From positions 1 through 30,963 of the forward strand of contig JAEYPE010000116.1 of the NCBI GenBank assembly GCA_023411035.1: DNA of 30,963 nucleotides. The letters run 5' to 3'. The notes under the pieces are model-generated. The model was not told the origin of the DNA. It searched no databases and saw only the letters and a list, made by a program, of their open reading frames with translations. Made by a program: the position numbers and the translations under genes. Shown piece after piece: positions 7,172-14,208 of this stretch; positions within the stretch are counted from its first letter, which is position 1; each line of letters opens with the position of its first letter. This DNA is from Pseudomonadota bacterium (GTDB taxonomy: Bacteria; Pseudomonadota; Alphaproteobacteria; Azospirillales; Azospirillaceae).

Positions 7172-7947
7172 CGCTGGAACAGGAACTGCCGGCCGGTCTG
7201 GAACTGGACGTCCGCGACGTCAGCCACGCCTTCGATCTGCACGGCGCGCCGCTGCCCGTGCTGGACAAGGTGAGCCTGCACGCCAAGCCGGGCGAGTTCG
7301 TGGCGCTGCTCGGCCCGTCGGGCTGCGGCAAGTCCACGCTGCTGCGGCTGGTGGCCGGGTTGGAGCCGCCGCGGTCGGGGCAAATTCTGGCCGACGGCCT
7401 GCCCATCACCGGGCCGCACCCGTCGCGGGTGGTGGTCTTCCAGGACCCGACGCTCTACCCCTGGCGCACCGTCTGGGACAATGTGGCGCTGGGGCTGGAG
7501 GCGCAGGGCGTTCTCCGCCAGCGGCGCCGGCGGGTGGACGAGGCGCTCCGGCTGGTCGGGCTGGACGGCTTCGCCAAGGCCTACCCGCACCAACTGTCCG
7601 GCGGCATGGCGCAGCGCGCGGCGCTGGCCCGCGCGCTGGTCAACGACCCGCGCCTGCTGGTGCTGGACGAGCCGCTGGGCAAGCTGGACAGCCTGACCCG
7701 CATCCAGATGCAGGGTGAGATCGTCGCGCTGTGGCGGCGCGCCGGCTTCACGGCCCTGCTGGTGACGCACGACGTGGAAGAGGCGCTGCTGATGGCCACC
7801 CGCGTCATCGTGTTCAGCGAGCGCCCGGCCCGCATCAAGGCGGAGATGACCATCGACCGCCCCTATCCCCGCCACCGCGACGACCCGGTGCTGGTGGAGC
7901 TGCGCCACAAGGCGCTAGAACTGCTCGGCCTCGCCGGGAGTTGGTAA
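7165..7947 (+). CDS. ABC transporter ATPase, SsuB/TauB type
   Basis: This 260-residue cytoplasmic ATPase powers the transporter encoded with it. Walker A is GPSGCGKST (about residues 51-59), the Q-loop lies in VVFQDPTLYPWRTVWDNV, the signature is LSGGMAQR, Walker B is LLVLDEPLGKLD and the switch histidine is in VTHDVEEAL. Those features are complete, so it should be active. The Q-loop region with YPWRTV is typical of the nitrate/sulfonate/taurine subgroup. ATG 7165 lies within the last codons of the permease. A hairpin at 7964-7993 follows, shared with the convergent gene at 7976-8323. Confidence 0.93.
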   Translation: MVALEQELPAGLELDVRDVSHAFDLHGAPLPVLDKVSLHAKPGEFVALLGPSGCGKSTLLRLVAGLEPPRSGQILADGLPITGPHPSRVVVFQDPTLYPWRTVWDNVALGLEAQGVLRQRRRRVDEALRLVGLDGFAKAYPHQLSGGMAQRAALARALVNDPRLLVLDEPLGKLDSLTRIQMQGEIVALWRRAGFTALLVTHDVEEALLMATRVIVFSERPARIKAEMTIDRPYPRHRDDPVLVELRHKALELLGLAGSW

Positions 7948-7963
7948 CCGGCTTTCCTCCGTG

Positions 7964-7993
7964 TTCCTCCTCCGCTCACCGGCGGGGGAGGAG
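7964..7993. terminator. Hairpin between convergent genes
   Basis: Twelve pairs including two G-U wobbles form between TTCCTCCTCCGC (7964-7975) and GCGGGGGAGGAG (7982-7993) around a six-base loop. It sits just after the ABC ATPase and overlaps the last codons and stop of the opposing gene. No T-run follows. Confidence 0.5.
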
Positions 7994-8323
7994 AACGCGT
8001 TCCAGGCTGTTCGCCAGCCAGACCGACAGCGGAATGGTCACCGCCGCCATCACCAGCAGCCCGACCGTCAGGTTGCTGCCGAGGACCCAGGTGGCGGCGC
8101 GATGAAACTCCTGCCAGGACGGGTCGGTGCGGCACGCGTCGACCCAGGCCAGATCGAACCCCAGCCGCTCCAGCCCATAGCCGACGTTGAACCACGCCAT
8201 CGGCGTGCCATAGCGCGTCCAATGCGGCCATTGCGCCATGACGCTCCACAGCAGCAGCGTGGACACCGCGCCGATGGACAGGGTGATCAGGCCGAAGCTC
8301 ACGGCGGGGGCGAGGCGGGACAT
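7976..8323 (-). CDS. Small membrane protein of unknown function
   Basis: I do not recognise a family for this 115-residue product. It has two clear hydrophobic segments, about residues 8-28 (VSFGLITLSIGAVSTLLLWS) and about 84-105 (LTVGLLVMAAVTIPLSVWLA), joined by a Trp-rich hydrophilic stretch with two acidic residues and a Cys (WVDACRTDP), and ends in LLPRR. The layout suggests two membrane passes with a ~50-residue loop. GAGAGAAG lies directly before the ATG, supporting the start. It is divergent from the CoA-transferase genes and convergent with the ABC transporter, so it may share the promoter region at 8324-8440 with the transferase. Its codon use resembles that of its neighbours. Confidence 0.7.
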   Translation of the reverse strand: MSRLAPAVSFGLITLSIGAVSTLLLWSVMAQWPHWTRYGTPMAWFNVGYGLERLGFDLAWVDACRTDPSWQEFHRAATWVLGSNLTVGLLVMAAVTIPLSVWLANSLERVLLPRR

Positions 8324-8369
8324 GCTTCTCTCGTCTGTAGGTCTGGAGTCATTAAGTCTACTTTGAAGG

Positions 8370-8375
8370 TATAAT
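8370..8375 (+). promoter_or_regulatory. Perfect TATAAT in the divergent region before the CoA-transferase
   Basis: TATAAT stands about 65 bases before the CoA-transferase start in an otherwise GC-rich genome. No good -35 is found 16-18 bases upstream, so it may be activator-dependent or chance. Confidence 0.3.
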
Positions 8376-8440
8376 TAGAAGATGCACTACGCAACAGCGC
8401 TGTGTATTGAGTCTGCAAATCACACCGAAGGACATCGCGC

Positions 8441-9436
8441 ATGGCGCACAGCAAACTGATTTCCCTCTCCGACGCGGTGCGCCGCTACACGTGGGACGGC
8501 ATGCAGTACGCGAGCGGCGCCGCGCTGCCCATCGGGTCCGATGCCGTCGCCTTCGGGCGCGAACTGCTGCGCCAGGGGCGCCGGGACCTGCACGCCGTCT
8601 TCCACTGCAACAGCCAGCAGCTCAACCTCCTGGCCGCCACGGGAGCGGTGACCAGGGCGGAATGCGGCTTCTCCGGGCTGGAGGTGTTCGGCTTCGCCAA
8701 CGGGCTGCGCCGCGCCGTGGAGTCGGGCCGGCTGGCGCTGGACGACTATTCCAATCTGGCGATGCCGCTGCGGCTGCTCGCTGGAGCGCTGAACTGGCCC
8801 TTCGCCCCGGCCACCGTGAACATCGGTTCGGACATCCAGGACCGCAGCGCCTTCGCCCCCGACGACCATCCGGCGCACGCCAAGATCCCCACCGTCACCG
8901 ACCCGTTCAGCGGGCGGCCCGTCGGCGTGTTCAGCCCGCTGAAGCCCGACATCGCCGCCATCCATGTGACGCTGGCCGACCCGCAGGGCAACGCCATCAT
9001 GCTGGGCACGGAATGGAGCCGGTACGAGTTGTCGCGGGCCGCCAAGCGCGTGGTGCTGCTCGCCGACGCCATCGTCGATCCCGCCTGCATGCGCCAGTTC
9101 CCCAATCTGGTGCGCATCCCCGACATCGTGGTGGAGGCGGTGGTCCATTGGCCCTTCGCCGCCTGGCCGCAAAGCTCCCCCGGCATGTACGACGTGGACG
9201 AGGAGCACATGCGCCTGATGAACAAGGCTCTCGCCACCGAGGAGGGCACGGCCCAGTACCGGCGCGACTTCGTGGATTCCTACGACGGGCTTGACGGCTA
9301 TCTGGCGCTGATCGGCGAGGAGCGCCGCGCCGCGCTGGCCGACACGCAGACCGCCTTCCTGCTCGACCCCTACCGCCGCTGGATTTTGCCCGAGTCCGCC
9401 ATTGCGGCCCTTCAGTCCACGGGAGAACGCGCGTGA
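8441..9436 (+). CDS. CoA-transferase subunit A (GctA-like)
   Basis: The 331-residue protein resembles the alpha subunit of family I CoA-transferases of the glutaconate (GctA) type, which move CoA between carboxylic acids in the cytoplasm. Supporting segments are the N-terminal KLISLSDAVRRYTWDGMQYASGA, the central PIPTVTDPFSG-like stretch before KPDIAAIHVTLADPQGNA (about residues 167-186), and RIPDIVVEAVVHWPFAAWP. The catalytic glutamate of this family lies on the other subunit, which is encoded next with a 4-base overlap (9433-9436). AAGGA precedes the ATG. The substrate is unknown. Actinobacterial IpdA of steroid-ring degradation is in the same superfamily, so a ring-opening hydrolase role is an alternative to CoA transfer. 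Confidence 0.82.
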   Translation: MAHSKLISLSDAVRRYTWDGMQYASGAALPIGSDAVAFGRELLRQGRRDLHAVFHCNSQQLNLLAATGAVTRAECGFSGLEVFGFANGLRRAVESGRLALDDYSNLAMPLRLLAGALNWPFAPATVNIGSDIQDRSAFAPDDHPAHAKIPTVTDPFSGRPVGVFSPLKPDIAAIHVTLADPQGNAIMLGTEWSRYELSRAAKRVVLLADAIVDPACMRQFPNLVRIPDIVVEAVVHWPFAAWPQSSPGMYDVDEEHMRLMNKALATEEGTAQYRRDFVDSYDGLDGYLALIGEERRAALADTQTAFLLDPYRRWILPESAIAALQSTGERA

Positions 9437-10221
9437 CCCAGCCCTACACCCGCCAGGAAATGATGGCGATCGCCACGGGCCGCGAGATCCGCGACGGCGA
9501 ACTGGCGATCTTCGGCGTCGGCCTGTCCATGCTGGCCGGCTTCTTCGCCCAGGCCCACCATGCCCCTAACGTGCGCTCCATGACCGAAGGCGGCATCTAC
9601 GGCGCGACGCCGGTCGGCGGCCTGCCCTGGGGCATCGAGTGCAACCGCATCTCCGCCAACGCGACCAGCTTCACGTCGGCCATCGACGCGCTGGGCTGTC
9701 TGGTGGCGTCTGGGCGCTGCGACGTCGGCATCATCGGAGCGGCACAGGTGGACCGCTTCGGCAACGTGAACACCACCGGGATCTGGGACGGCCCCATCGG
9801 CGACTCCTACCGCCCGCCGAAGACCCGCCTGACCGGGGCCGGCGGCGCCAACGACATCGCCTGCGGCGCCAAGCGCTACGTCATCATGGCCGCCCACGAG
9901 CGCAAGCGCTTCGCCGCTGAGGTGGACTACATCAGCTCCCCCGGCTATCTGGAGGGCGGCAACGCCCGCGACCGCTACGGCTTCGTTGGCGGCGGCCCGA
10001 GCGCCATCGTGACGACGCTGGGCATCCTGCGCCCCGATCCGGACAGCAAGGAATTCCAACTGGACGGCTGGTACGCCTTCTCCGGCATCGAGGAAATCCG
10101 GGCCAACACCGGATGGGATCTGAAGATCGCCCCCGGCGCCGGTCCGGTCCCCGAGCCCACGGAGTCCGAACTGGCCGCCCTGCGCCGGGTCGACGAAACC
10201 GGAGCCCTGCGCCGCGGCTGA
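9433..10221 (+). CDS. CoA-transferase subunit B (GctB-like)
   Basis: The 262-residue partner of the preceding gene carries the expected active-site region: Glu52 in SMTEGGIYGA corresponds in position to the CoA-ester-forming glutamate of GctB. Other family features are GELAIFGVGLSMLAGFFAQ, a Gly-rich GAAQVDRFGNVNTT (about residues 97-110) and RLTGAGGANDIAC. The start overlaps gene A by four bases, so equal production of the two subunits is likely. Together they would form a heteromeric enzyme. The iron-box operator at 10245-10263 follows the stop and belongs to the next operon. Neighbouring transporter and monooxygenase-like genes suggest a catabolic route, but no other pathway enzyme is visible. 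Confidence 0.82.
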   Translation: MTQPYTRQEMMAIATGREIRDGELAIFGVGLSMLAGFFAQAHHAPNVRSMTEGGIYGATPVGGLPWGIECNRISANATSFTSAIDALGCLVASGRCDVGIIGAAQVDRFGNVNTTGIWDGPIGDSYRPPKTRLTGAGGANDIACGAKRYVIMAAHERKRFAAEVDYISSPGYLEGGNARDRYGFVGGGPSAIVTTLGILRPDPDSKEFQLDGWYAFSGIEEIRANTGWDLKIAPGAGPVPEPTESELAALRRVDETGALRRG

Positions 10222-10244
10222 CGGTCGCACCAAGCAGCCAAGAT

Positions 10245-10263
10245 AATGAGAGTCATTCTCATT
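10245..10263. promoter_or_regulatory. Iron-box-like operator before the PepSY operon
   Basis: AATGAGAGTCATTCTCATT is a near-perfect dyad that resembles Fur-family boxes and also contains TGA-N9-TCA as in RirA sites. It matches the three-site consensus AATGAnAnnnATTCkCAT with the sites at 15035 and 25572. It lies 112 bases before the DUF3649 start. Confidence 0.75.
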
Positions 10264-10375
10264 TTTATGGACGCCTCACCGCCTTTTCAGGAATATGACC
10301 GCCGAGCGTGATGCGGGGGGGCCGGACAGGGCACCCCGCGGCGGACCGTCCTGAACGCGCAGGTGACCTCTACTT

Positions 10376-10720
10376 ATGACGACTCTCCCTTCACGGTTGA
10401 AACTGGGGCTGAGCGGGGCGGACGGGCGCAAGCGCCTGGACGTGGCCTCCCGCAGCCTCGCCGGCATCGGCGGCGGCTATGCCCTGGCGGCGGCGGCGGC
10501 CATGTTCCTCGGCCTCGCCCTGCCCTTCGCCCTGGCGGTCCCGCGGGCGGAGGCGGTCTACACCGCCACCATGCTGTCCTTCGCCATCCACACCGGGGCC
10601 ATCGTCTGGGCCTTCTCGGTCCGCCCGCGGCGGGTCTGGCCGGGGCTGCTGGTGCCCACCCTGCTGCTGGGCGGCGGAACCTGGCTGCTGCACGGTCTGC
10701 AACAGGGGGCGCCGTCATGA
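10376..10720 (+). CDS. DUF3649-type membrane protein of iron-uptake loci
   Basis: This 114-residue protein has three to four hydrophobic segments (about residues 30-50, 58-78 and 86-104) and fits the DUF3649 pattern, a small inner-membrane protein encoded together with PepSY-domain proteins and DUF3325 proteins near TonB receptors in other Proteobacteria. The biochemical role is unknown; an accessory role in siderophore iron release is the usual assumption. The ATG at 10376 has AGGTGA about 10 bases upstream. Its stop overlaps the start of the PepSY gene (ATGA), and an iron-box-like operator lies upstream, supporting iron-responsive expression of the three-gene operon. Confidence 0.78.
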   Translation: MTTLPSRLKLGLSGADGRKRLDVASRSLAGIGGGYALAAAAAMFLGLALPFALAVPRAEAVYTATMLSFAIHTGAIVWAFSVRPRRVWPGLLVPTLLLGGGTWLLHGLQQGAPS

Positions 10721-12324
10721 AGGACGGGTTCCGCCAATCCATGGCGTGGCTGCACGGCTGGGCGGGTCTGCTGCTCGGCTGGCTGCTGTTCGCCGTCTTC
10801 CTGACCGGCACCATCGCCTATTTCCGGCAGGAGGTGACCGTCTGGATGCAGCCGGAGCTTCACGGCTCCGCGCCCGGCCCCGCCACCGCCGAACGGGCGG
10901 TGGAGCGCATGGCCCAACTCGCCCCTGGTGCTGCGCAGTGGACCATCACGCTACCCGGCGAGCGGTCCCCGGCGGTGTCGGCCTCCTGGCGCCCGGCGGA
11001 CGCCAAGCCGAACGACCGCGCCGCCCTGAAGCGCGCCACGCTTGACGCCGGAACGGGCGAGGTGCTGGAACCGCGCGAGACGGCGGGCGGCAACTTCCTC
11101 TACCGCTTCCATTTCGAGCTGTACGGGATGCCGCGCGAGGCCGCGCGCTGGATCGTCGGAATCGCCACCATGGCGATGCTGGTCGCCATCGTCAGCGGGA
11201 TCATCACCCACCGCCGCATCTTCAAGGACTTCTTCACCTTCCGGCCGGAGAAGTCGCCGCTGCGCTCCTGGATGGACGGGCATGTGGCGGCGGCGGTGCT
11301 GGCGCTGCCCTATCACCTGATGATCACCTATTCGGGCCTGCTGCTGTTCATGACGATGCTGATGCCCTGGGCGGTCGATCTCGCCTATGACGGCAACCGG
11401 CAGGCTTACGTCGCGGAAAGCGGGTTCCGCCGCGCGGCTCCGACGCCCCGGCCCGCGCCCCAGGCGGCTCCGCTGACCCCGGTGGCGCCCCTGCTGGCCG
11501 AGGCGGAGCGGCAATGGGCCGACCGCGGCGGGACGGGCAGCATCACCGTCACCAATCCGGGCCGCGCCAACGCCACCATCGAACTGAGGCCGGCGGTGTC
11601 CGACTCCATCGGGCGCGGCGCCGCGACGGAGCGGCTGCTGTTCGACGGGGTGACGGGGCGGGCGCTGGAGGTTCCCCCGGCGGACCCGCAGCCGGGGGCC
11701 ATGGCGACCGGCAACTATCTGATGGGGATGCATCTGGCGCGCTTCGCCGGGCCGGGGATGCGCTGGCTGTTCTTCGTTTCCGGCGTCGCCGGGACGGTGA
11801 TGGTCGGCAGCGGCCTGATCCTGTGGGTGGTCAAGCGGCGCTCCCAGCGCAGCCGGGCGGACGGCCCCGAGCCCTTCGGGCACCGGTTGGCCGACCGCCT
11901 GAACATCGGTGTGGTGGCCGGGCTGCCGCTGGCCGTCGCCGCCTATTTCTGGGCGAACCGCCTGCTGCCGGTGGGGCTGGAGGAACGCGCGGGATGGGAA
12001 ATCGGGGTGTTCTTCACGGTCTGGGCCGCCGCCCTTCTGCACGCACCCCTGCGCCCGTCGCGGCGCGGCTGGGCGGAGCAGTTGTGGGCCGGTGCGGCGC
12101 TGTTCGCGCTGCTGCCGGTTCTGAACTTCGCCACCGCCGCCGGTCATCTGGGCAACAGCCTTCCGGCAGGCAACTGGATTCTGGCCGGCTTCGATCTGAC
12201 GGTTCTGGCGGCCGGCCTGCTGCTGGGCTTCGCGGCGCGCAAGGTCGGGCGGAACACCTTTTCCCGCAAGGCGGCCCCCGCCGCCATCCTGCCCGCCGGC
12301 CCCGTCGCGGAGGAGCTGACATGA
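10717..12324 (+). CDS. PepSY-associated TM protein, PiuB/iron-regulated type
   Basis: The 535-residue inner-membrane protein begins with SMAWLHGWAGLLLGWLLFAVFLTGT, the hallmark first segment of the PepSY_TM (PiuB-like, iron-uptake) family. A periplasmic PepSY-like region is followed by RFHFELYGMPREAARWIVGI, then HMDGHVAAAVL-type histidines (about residue 187 onward), another periplasmic part, GNYLMGMHLARFAGPGMRWLFF, and a C-terminal set of four spans. Conserved histidines in the helices would suit heme binding and ferric-chelate reduction, which has been proposed for the family but is an inference here. It overlaps its neighbours on both sides by 4 bases. Its usual receptor partner is not adjacent; the receptor lies 9 kb away. 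Confidence 0.88.
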   Translation: MKDGFRQSMAWLHGWAGLLLGWLLFAVFLTGTIAYFRQEVTVWMQPELHGSAPGPATAERAVERMAQLAPGAAQWTITLPGERSPAVSASWRPADAKPNDRAALKRATLDAGTGEVLEPRETAGGNFLYRFHFELYGMPREAARWIVGIATMAMLVAIVSGIITHRRIFKDFFTFRPEKSPLRSWMDGHVAAAVLALPYHLMITYSGLLLFMTMLMPWAVDLAYDGNRQAYVAESGFRRAAPTPRPAPQAAPLTPVAPLLAEAERQWADRGGTGSITVTNPGRANATIELRPAVSDSIGRGAATERLLFDGVTGRALEVPPADPQPGAMATGNYLMGMHLARFAGPGMRWLFFVSGVAGTVMVGSGLILWVVKRRSQRSRADGPEPFGHRLADRLNIGVVAGLPLAVAAYFWANRLLPVGLEERAGWEIGVFFTVWAAALLHAPLRPSRRGWAEQLWAGAALFALLPVLNFATAAGHLGNSLPAGNWILAGFDLTVLAAGLLLGFAARKVGRNTFSRKAAPAAILPAGPVAEELT

Positions 12325-12647
12325 TCCTGTCGTCGCTGTGCATCGCCTATGCGGGCTTCCTGGCCCTGGCGCTCGCCATGGACCGCCATCACGAGCAGAT
12401 CTTCGCCCGACGCCCCTCCGCCCGGACCAGCCGTCTGCTGGGCTGGGCGGGATGGCTGGTGCTCGGGCTGTCGCTGCCGCCCGCGGTCATGGCCTGGGGA
12501 TGGGCCATTGGTCTTCCGGCATGGCTGGGGCTGCTGACCTTGGCCGCCGCGGTGCTGCTGCTGCTGCTGCCCCACGCGCCGCGGGCGGCGCTGAGGCTCG
12601 GCCCGGCGGCGCTGGTCTGCGCCCCGCTCCCCGCACTCCTCGCATGA
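12321..12647 (+). CDS. DUF3325-type membrane protein
   Basis: The 108-residue product starts MILSSLCIAYAGFLALALAMDRHHEQIF and has three hydrophobic segments (about residues 3-20, 40-60 and 64-82). This matches DUF3325, a small protein regularly found as the last gene of DUF3649/PepSY/DUF3325 operons of iron uptake. The histidines and the Asp-Arg-His-His stretch after the first span are typical. The ATG overlaps the PepSY stop (ATGA). No function is known. After its stop begins the 498-base leader of terC, and I see no strong terminator with a T-run immediately behind it. Confidence 0.78.
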   Translation: MILSSLCIAYAGFLALALAMDRHHEQIFARRPSARTSRLLGWAGWLVLGLSLPPAVMAWGWAIGLPAWLGLLTLAAAVLLLLLPHAPRAALRLGPAALVCAPLPALLA

Positions 12648-12715
12648 GGGCGCGGCGGAACGCCCGCCGCTTCCCCCTTGCTGACGGACCGCCGCCGGAT
12701 TATATCTGCTGTCGA

Positions 12716-12762
12716 GGTCCGGGCCCCTCTGGCAGCGTCGCCCGGCGCTGTGATGTCGGACT
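12716..12762 (+). ncRNA. Structured RNA element, copy 1, upstream of terC
   Basis: An outer helix GGTCCG/CGGACT (12716-12721 with 12757-12762, extendable by an A-U pair) encloses an asymmetric internal loop: GGCCCCTCTGG on the 5' side (12722-12732) and TGATGT on the 3' side (12751-12756). An inner helix CAGCG/CGCTG (12733-12737 with 12746-12750) closes an eight-base loop. The internal-loop bases are identical in copy 2 while both helices differ by compensating changes, which is evidence for selection on the RNA fold. A cis-regulatory class called the terC motif is known from Alphaproteobacteria; membership is probable but I cannot compare consensus here. Confidence 0.72.
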
Positions 12763-12836
12763 TTCCATTGAGCCGTCGCTTTGGCGCGGCCTTGCGGAAG
12801 CCGGCCCCTTCCTTCCCCCTGGGTCCCGCTCCCCAC

Positions 12837-12873
12837 AAGGTCCCCTGCCGGACGACGGCACCCGACGGGCCTT
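12837..12873 (+). ncRNA. Hairpin between RNA copy 1 and the small ORF
   Basis: AAGG-U-CCC pairs with GGGCCTT, with an inner stem TGCCG/CGGCA. It ends two bases before the GGGAG ribosome-binding site of the eight-codon ORF, so its formation could affect translation of that ORF. Confidence 0.4.
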
Positions 12874-12887
12874 TGGGAGACGTCATC

Positions 12888-12914
12888 ATGGACCGCACAA
12901 AGAACTCAAACTGA
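12888..12914 (+). CDS. Possible eight-codon leader peptide before terC
   Basis: ATG 12888 opens an ORF that encodes MDRTKNSN and stops at TGA 12912-12914. GGGAG lies 8 bases before the ATG, an ideal spacing. It stands between the two RNA elements and is followed at once by a hairpin (12920-12953), the arrangement of a leader peptide or of the remains of a duplicated first gene. The frame is open further upstream without a stop back to about 12678, so it could instead be the tail of a longer reading frame. Nothing in the peptide suggests a specific function. Confidence 0.3.
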   Translation: MDRTKNSN

Positions 12915-12919
12915 CCGGA

Positions 12920-12953
12920 CGCCGCATCTCCACGACGAACGATGGAGACGGCG
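12920..12953 (+). terminator. Two-part hairpin in the terC leader
   Basis: CGCCG and TCTCCA pair with TGGAGA and CGGCG, with a two-base bulge and a ten-base loop. It could be an attenuator following RNA copy 1. No T-run follows, so Rho-independent termination is uncertain. Confidence 0.45.
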
Positions 12954-13026
12954 CATCCTGACGCGCCGCGGCTGCACCGTTGCGCGCGCGTTCCCATTGG
13001 CCGCCGAGTCCGGCGGCCGCAACTCC

Positions 13027-13082
13027 AGTCCGGGCCCCTCTGGCCGGTGCGTCCCGCCGTGGCGAATCGGTGATGTCGGACT
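13027..13082 (+). ncRNA. Structured RNA element, copy 2, upstream of terC
   Basis: The outer helix AGTCCG/CGGACT (13027-13032 with 13077-13082, extendable by a C-G pair) and inner helix CCGGT/ATCGG (13044-13048 with 13066-13070) flank the same internal loop as copy 1, GGCCCCTCTGG (13033-13043) and TGATGT (13071-13076). The inner hairpin is longer than in copy 1. It ends 63 bases before the terC ATG and is followed by a hairpin near the ribosome-binding site, a plausible expression platform. Confidence 0.72.
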
Positions 13083-13145
13083 GCTCATGTGACGATCGTT
13101 ATCTCCGCTTGCGGGAGCGGAGGGCATGCAGCAAGGGACAGTTCC

Positions 13146-14195
13146 ATGAACGAGACCGTCATGATGTGGGCCGGCTTCGCCGCCTTCATCGGCGTGCTTT
13201 TGGCCTTTGATCTTGGGATATTTTCCAAGAAATCCCATGTGATCTCCGGCCGCGAGGCGCTCATGCGCTGCGCGGCCTATTCGACGCTCGCCATGATTTT
13301 CGCCGCCGGCGTCTTTCATTTCCAGGGCTCCCAGAAGGGGCTGGAGTTCCTGACCGGCTACCTGATCGAATACAGCCTGAGCGTCGACAACATCTTCGTC
13401 ATCGCCCTGATCTTCACGCATTTCGCGGTGCCGCCGCAGTACCAGCACCGGGTGCTGTTCTGGGGCATCCTGGGCGCGCTGGTGATGCGCGGCGTGCTGA
13501 TCGTGGCGGGCACGGCGCTGATCCAGGAATTCCATTGGATCATCTACATCTTCGGCGCCTTCCTGGTGTTCAGCGGCATCAAGATGCTGATGTCGGTGGA
13601 CGAGGAGCCGGACATGGAGAACAACCGGATCGTCCGGTTCGTCCGCTCCCGGTTCCGCATGACCGAAGGGTATGAGGGGCAGCACTTCTTCGTGATGCGC
13701 GACGGCGTGCGGATGATGACGCCGCTGTTCCTGGTGCTGATCCTGATCGAATTCACCGATCTGGTCTTCGCCGTGGACTCCATTCCGGCGGTCTTCTCGG
13801 TGACCACCGATCCGTTCATCGTCTGGACCTCCAACGTCTTCGCGATTCTGGGCCTGCGCGCGCTCTATTTCGCGCTGGCCTCGATCATCCACCGCTTCCA
13901 TTACCTGAAATACGGCCTGTCGCTGGTGCTGGTGGTGGTCGGCGCCAAGATGCTGATGATCGACATCTACAAGATGCCGACGGCGGTGGCGCTTGGCATC
14001 ACGGCCTTCCTGGTCGGCGGTTCCATCGTCTTCTCGATGCTGAAAACCAGCGCCGAAGCGGCGCCGGGCGAGGCCGAGGCCGAGGCGCGCCGCTGGTGGA
14101 TGCCCGGCAGCCCGGCGAAGAAGGCGGCCAGCGGGTCCGCCGCCGCTTCCTCCGACGAGTCGGCCGTGGTTTCCTCGGACGGCAAGGGCCAGTAA
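13146..14195 (+). CDS. TerC-family integral membrane protein
   Basis: The 349-residue protein is an inner-membrane TerC-family member (Alx/MeeF-like group), proteins tied to metal-ion handling, especially manganese export, and named for tellurite resistance. Family motifs are FDLGIF after the first span, LIEYSLSVDNIFVIALIF (about residues 72-89) and FTDLVFAVDSIPAVFSVT (about residues 202-219); the acidic residues in the latter two are the probable metal ligands. About eight to nine spans are visible. The last ~45 residues form an Ala/Ser-rich cytoplasmic tail. I start at ATG 13146 with AAGGGA upstream because family sequence begins here; ATG 13089 would run through the RNA element region. A 16-bp-stem hairpin follows. 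Confidence 0.93.
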   Translation: MNETVMMWAGFAAFIGVLLAFDLGIFSKKSHVISGREALMRCAAYSTLAMIFAAGVFHFQGSQKGLEFLTGYLIEYSLSVDNIFVIALIFTHFAVPPQYQHRVLFWGILGALVMRGVLIVAGTALIQEFHWIIYIFGAFLVFSGIKMLMSVDEEPDMENNRIVRFVRSRFRMTEGYEGQHFFVMRDGVRMMTPLFLVLILIEFTDLVFAVDSIPAVFSVTTDPFIVWTSNVFAILGLRALYFALASIIHRFHYLKYGLSLVLVVVGAKMLMIDIYKMPTAVALGITAFLVGGSIVFSMLKTSAEAAPGEAEAEARRWWMPGSPAKKAASGSAAASSDESAVVSSDGKGQ

Positions 14196-14208
14196 GGCCC
14201 ACCGGCCT

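Larger units (their letters stand above)
12648..13145 (+). promoter_or_regulatory. Long leader region of terC
   Basis: These 498 bases hold no convincing long gene. They contain two copies of one structured RNA element (12716-12762 and 13027-13082), a hairpin at 12837-12873, an eight-codon ORF with a ribosome-binding site (12888-12914), a hairpin at 12920-12953, and a seven-pair hairpin CTCCGCT/AGCGGAG at 13103-13122 close to the terC ribosome-binding site (AAGGGA at 13133-13138). The order suggests an untranslated leader that controls terC at two levels. Confidence 0.65.

Noticed and set aside
12678..12914. 78-codon frame in the terC leader as a gene
   Set aside because: It runs through RNA copy 1, has no ribosome-binding site at its first ATG, and shows no family sequence. 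Only the last eight codons have a good ribosome-binding site.
12648..13145. yybP-ykoY manganese riboswitch before terC
   Set aside because: The conserved GGGGAGTAG-type loop of that class is not present on the plus strand. The repeated element found has a different conserved loop.
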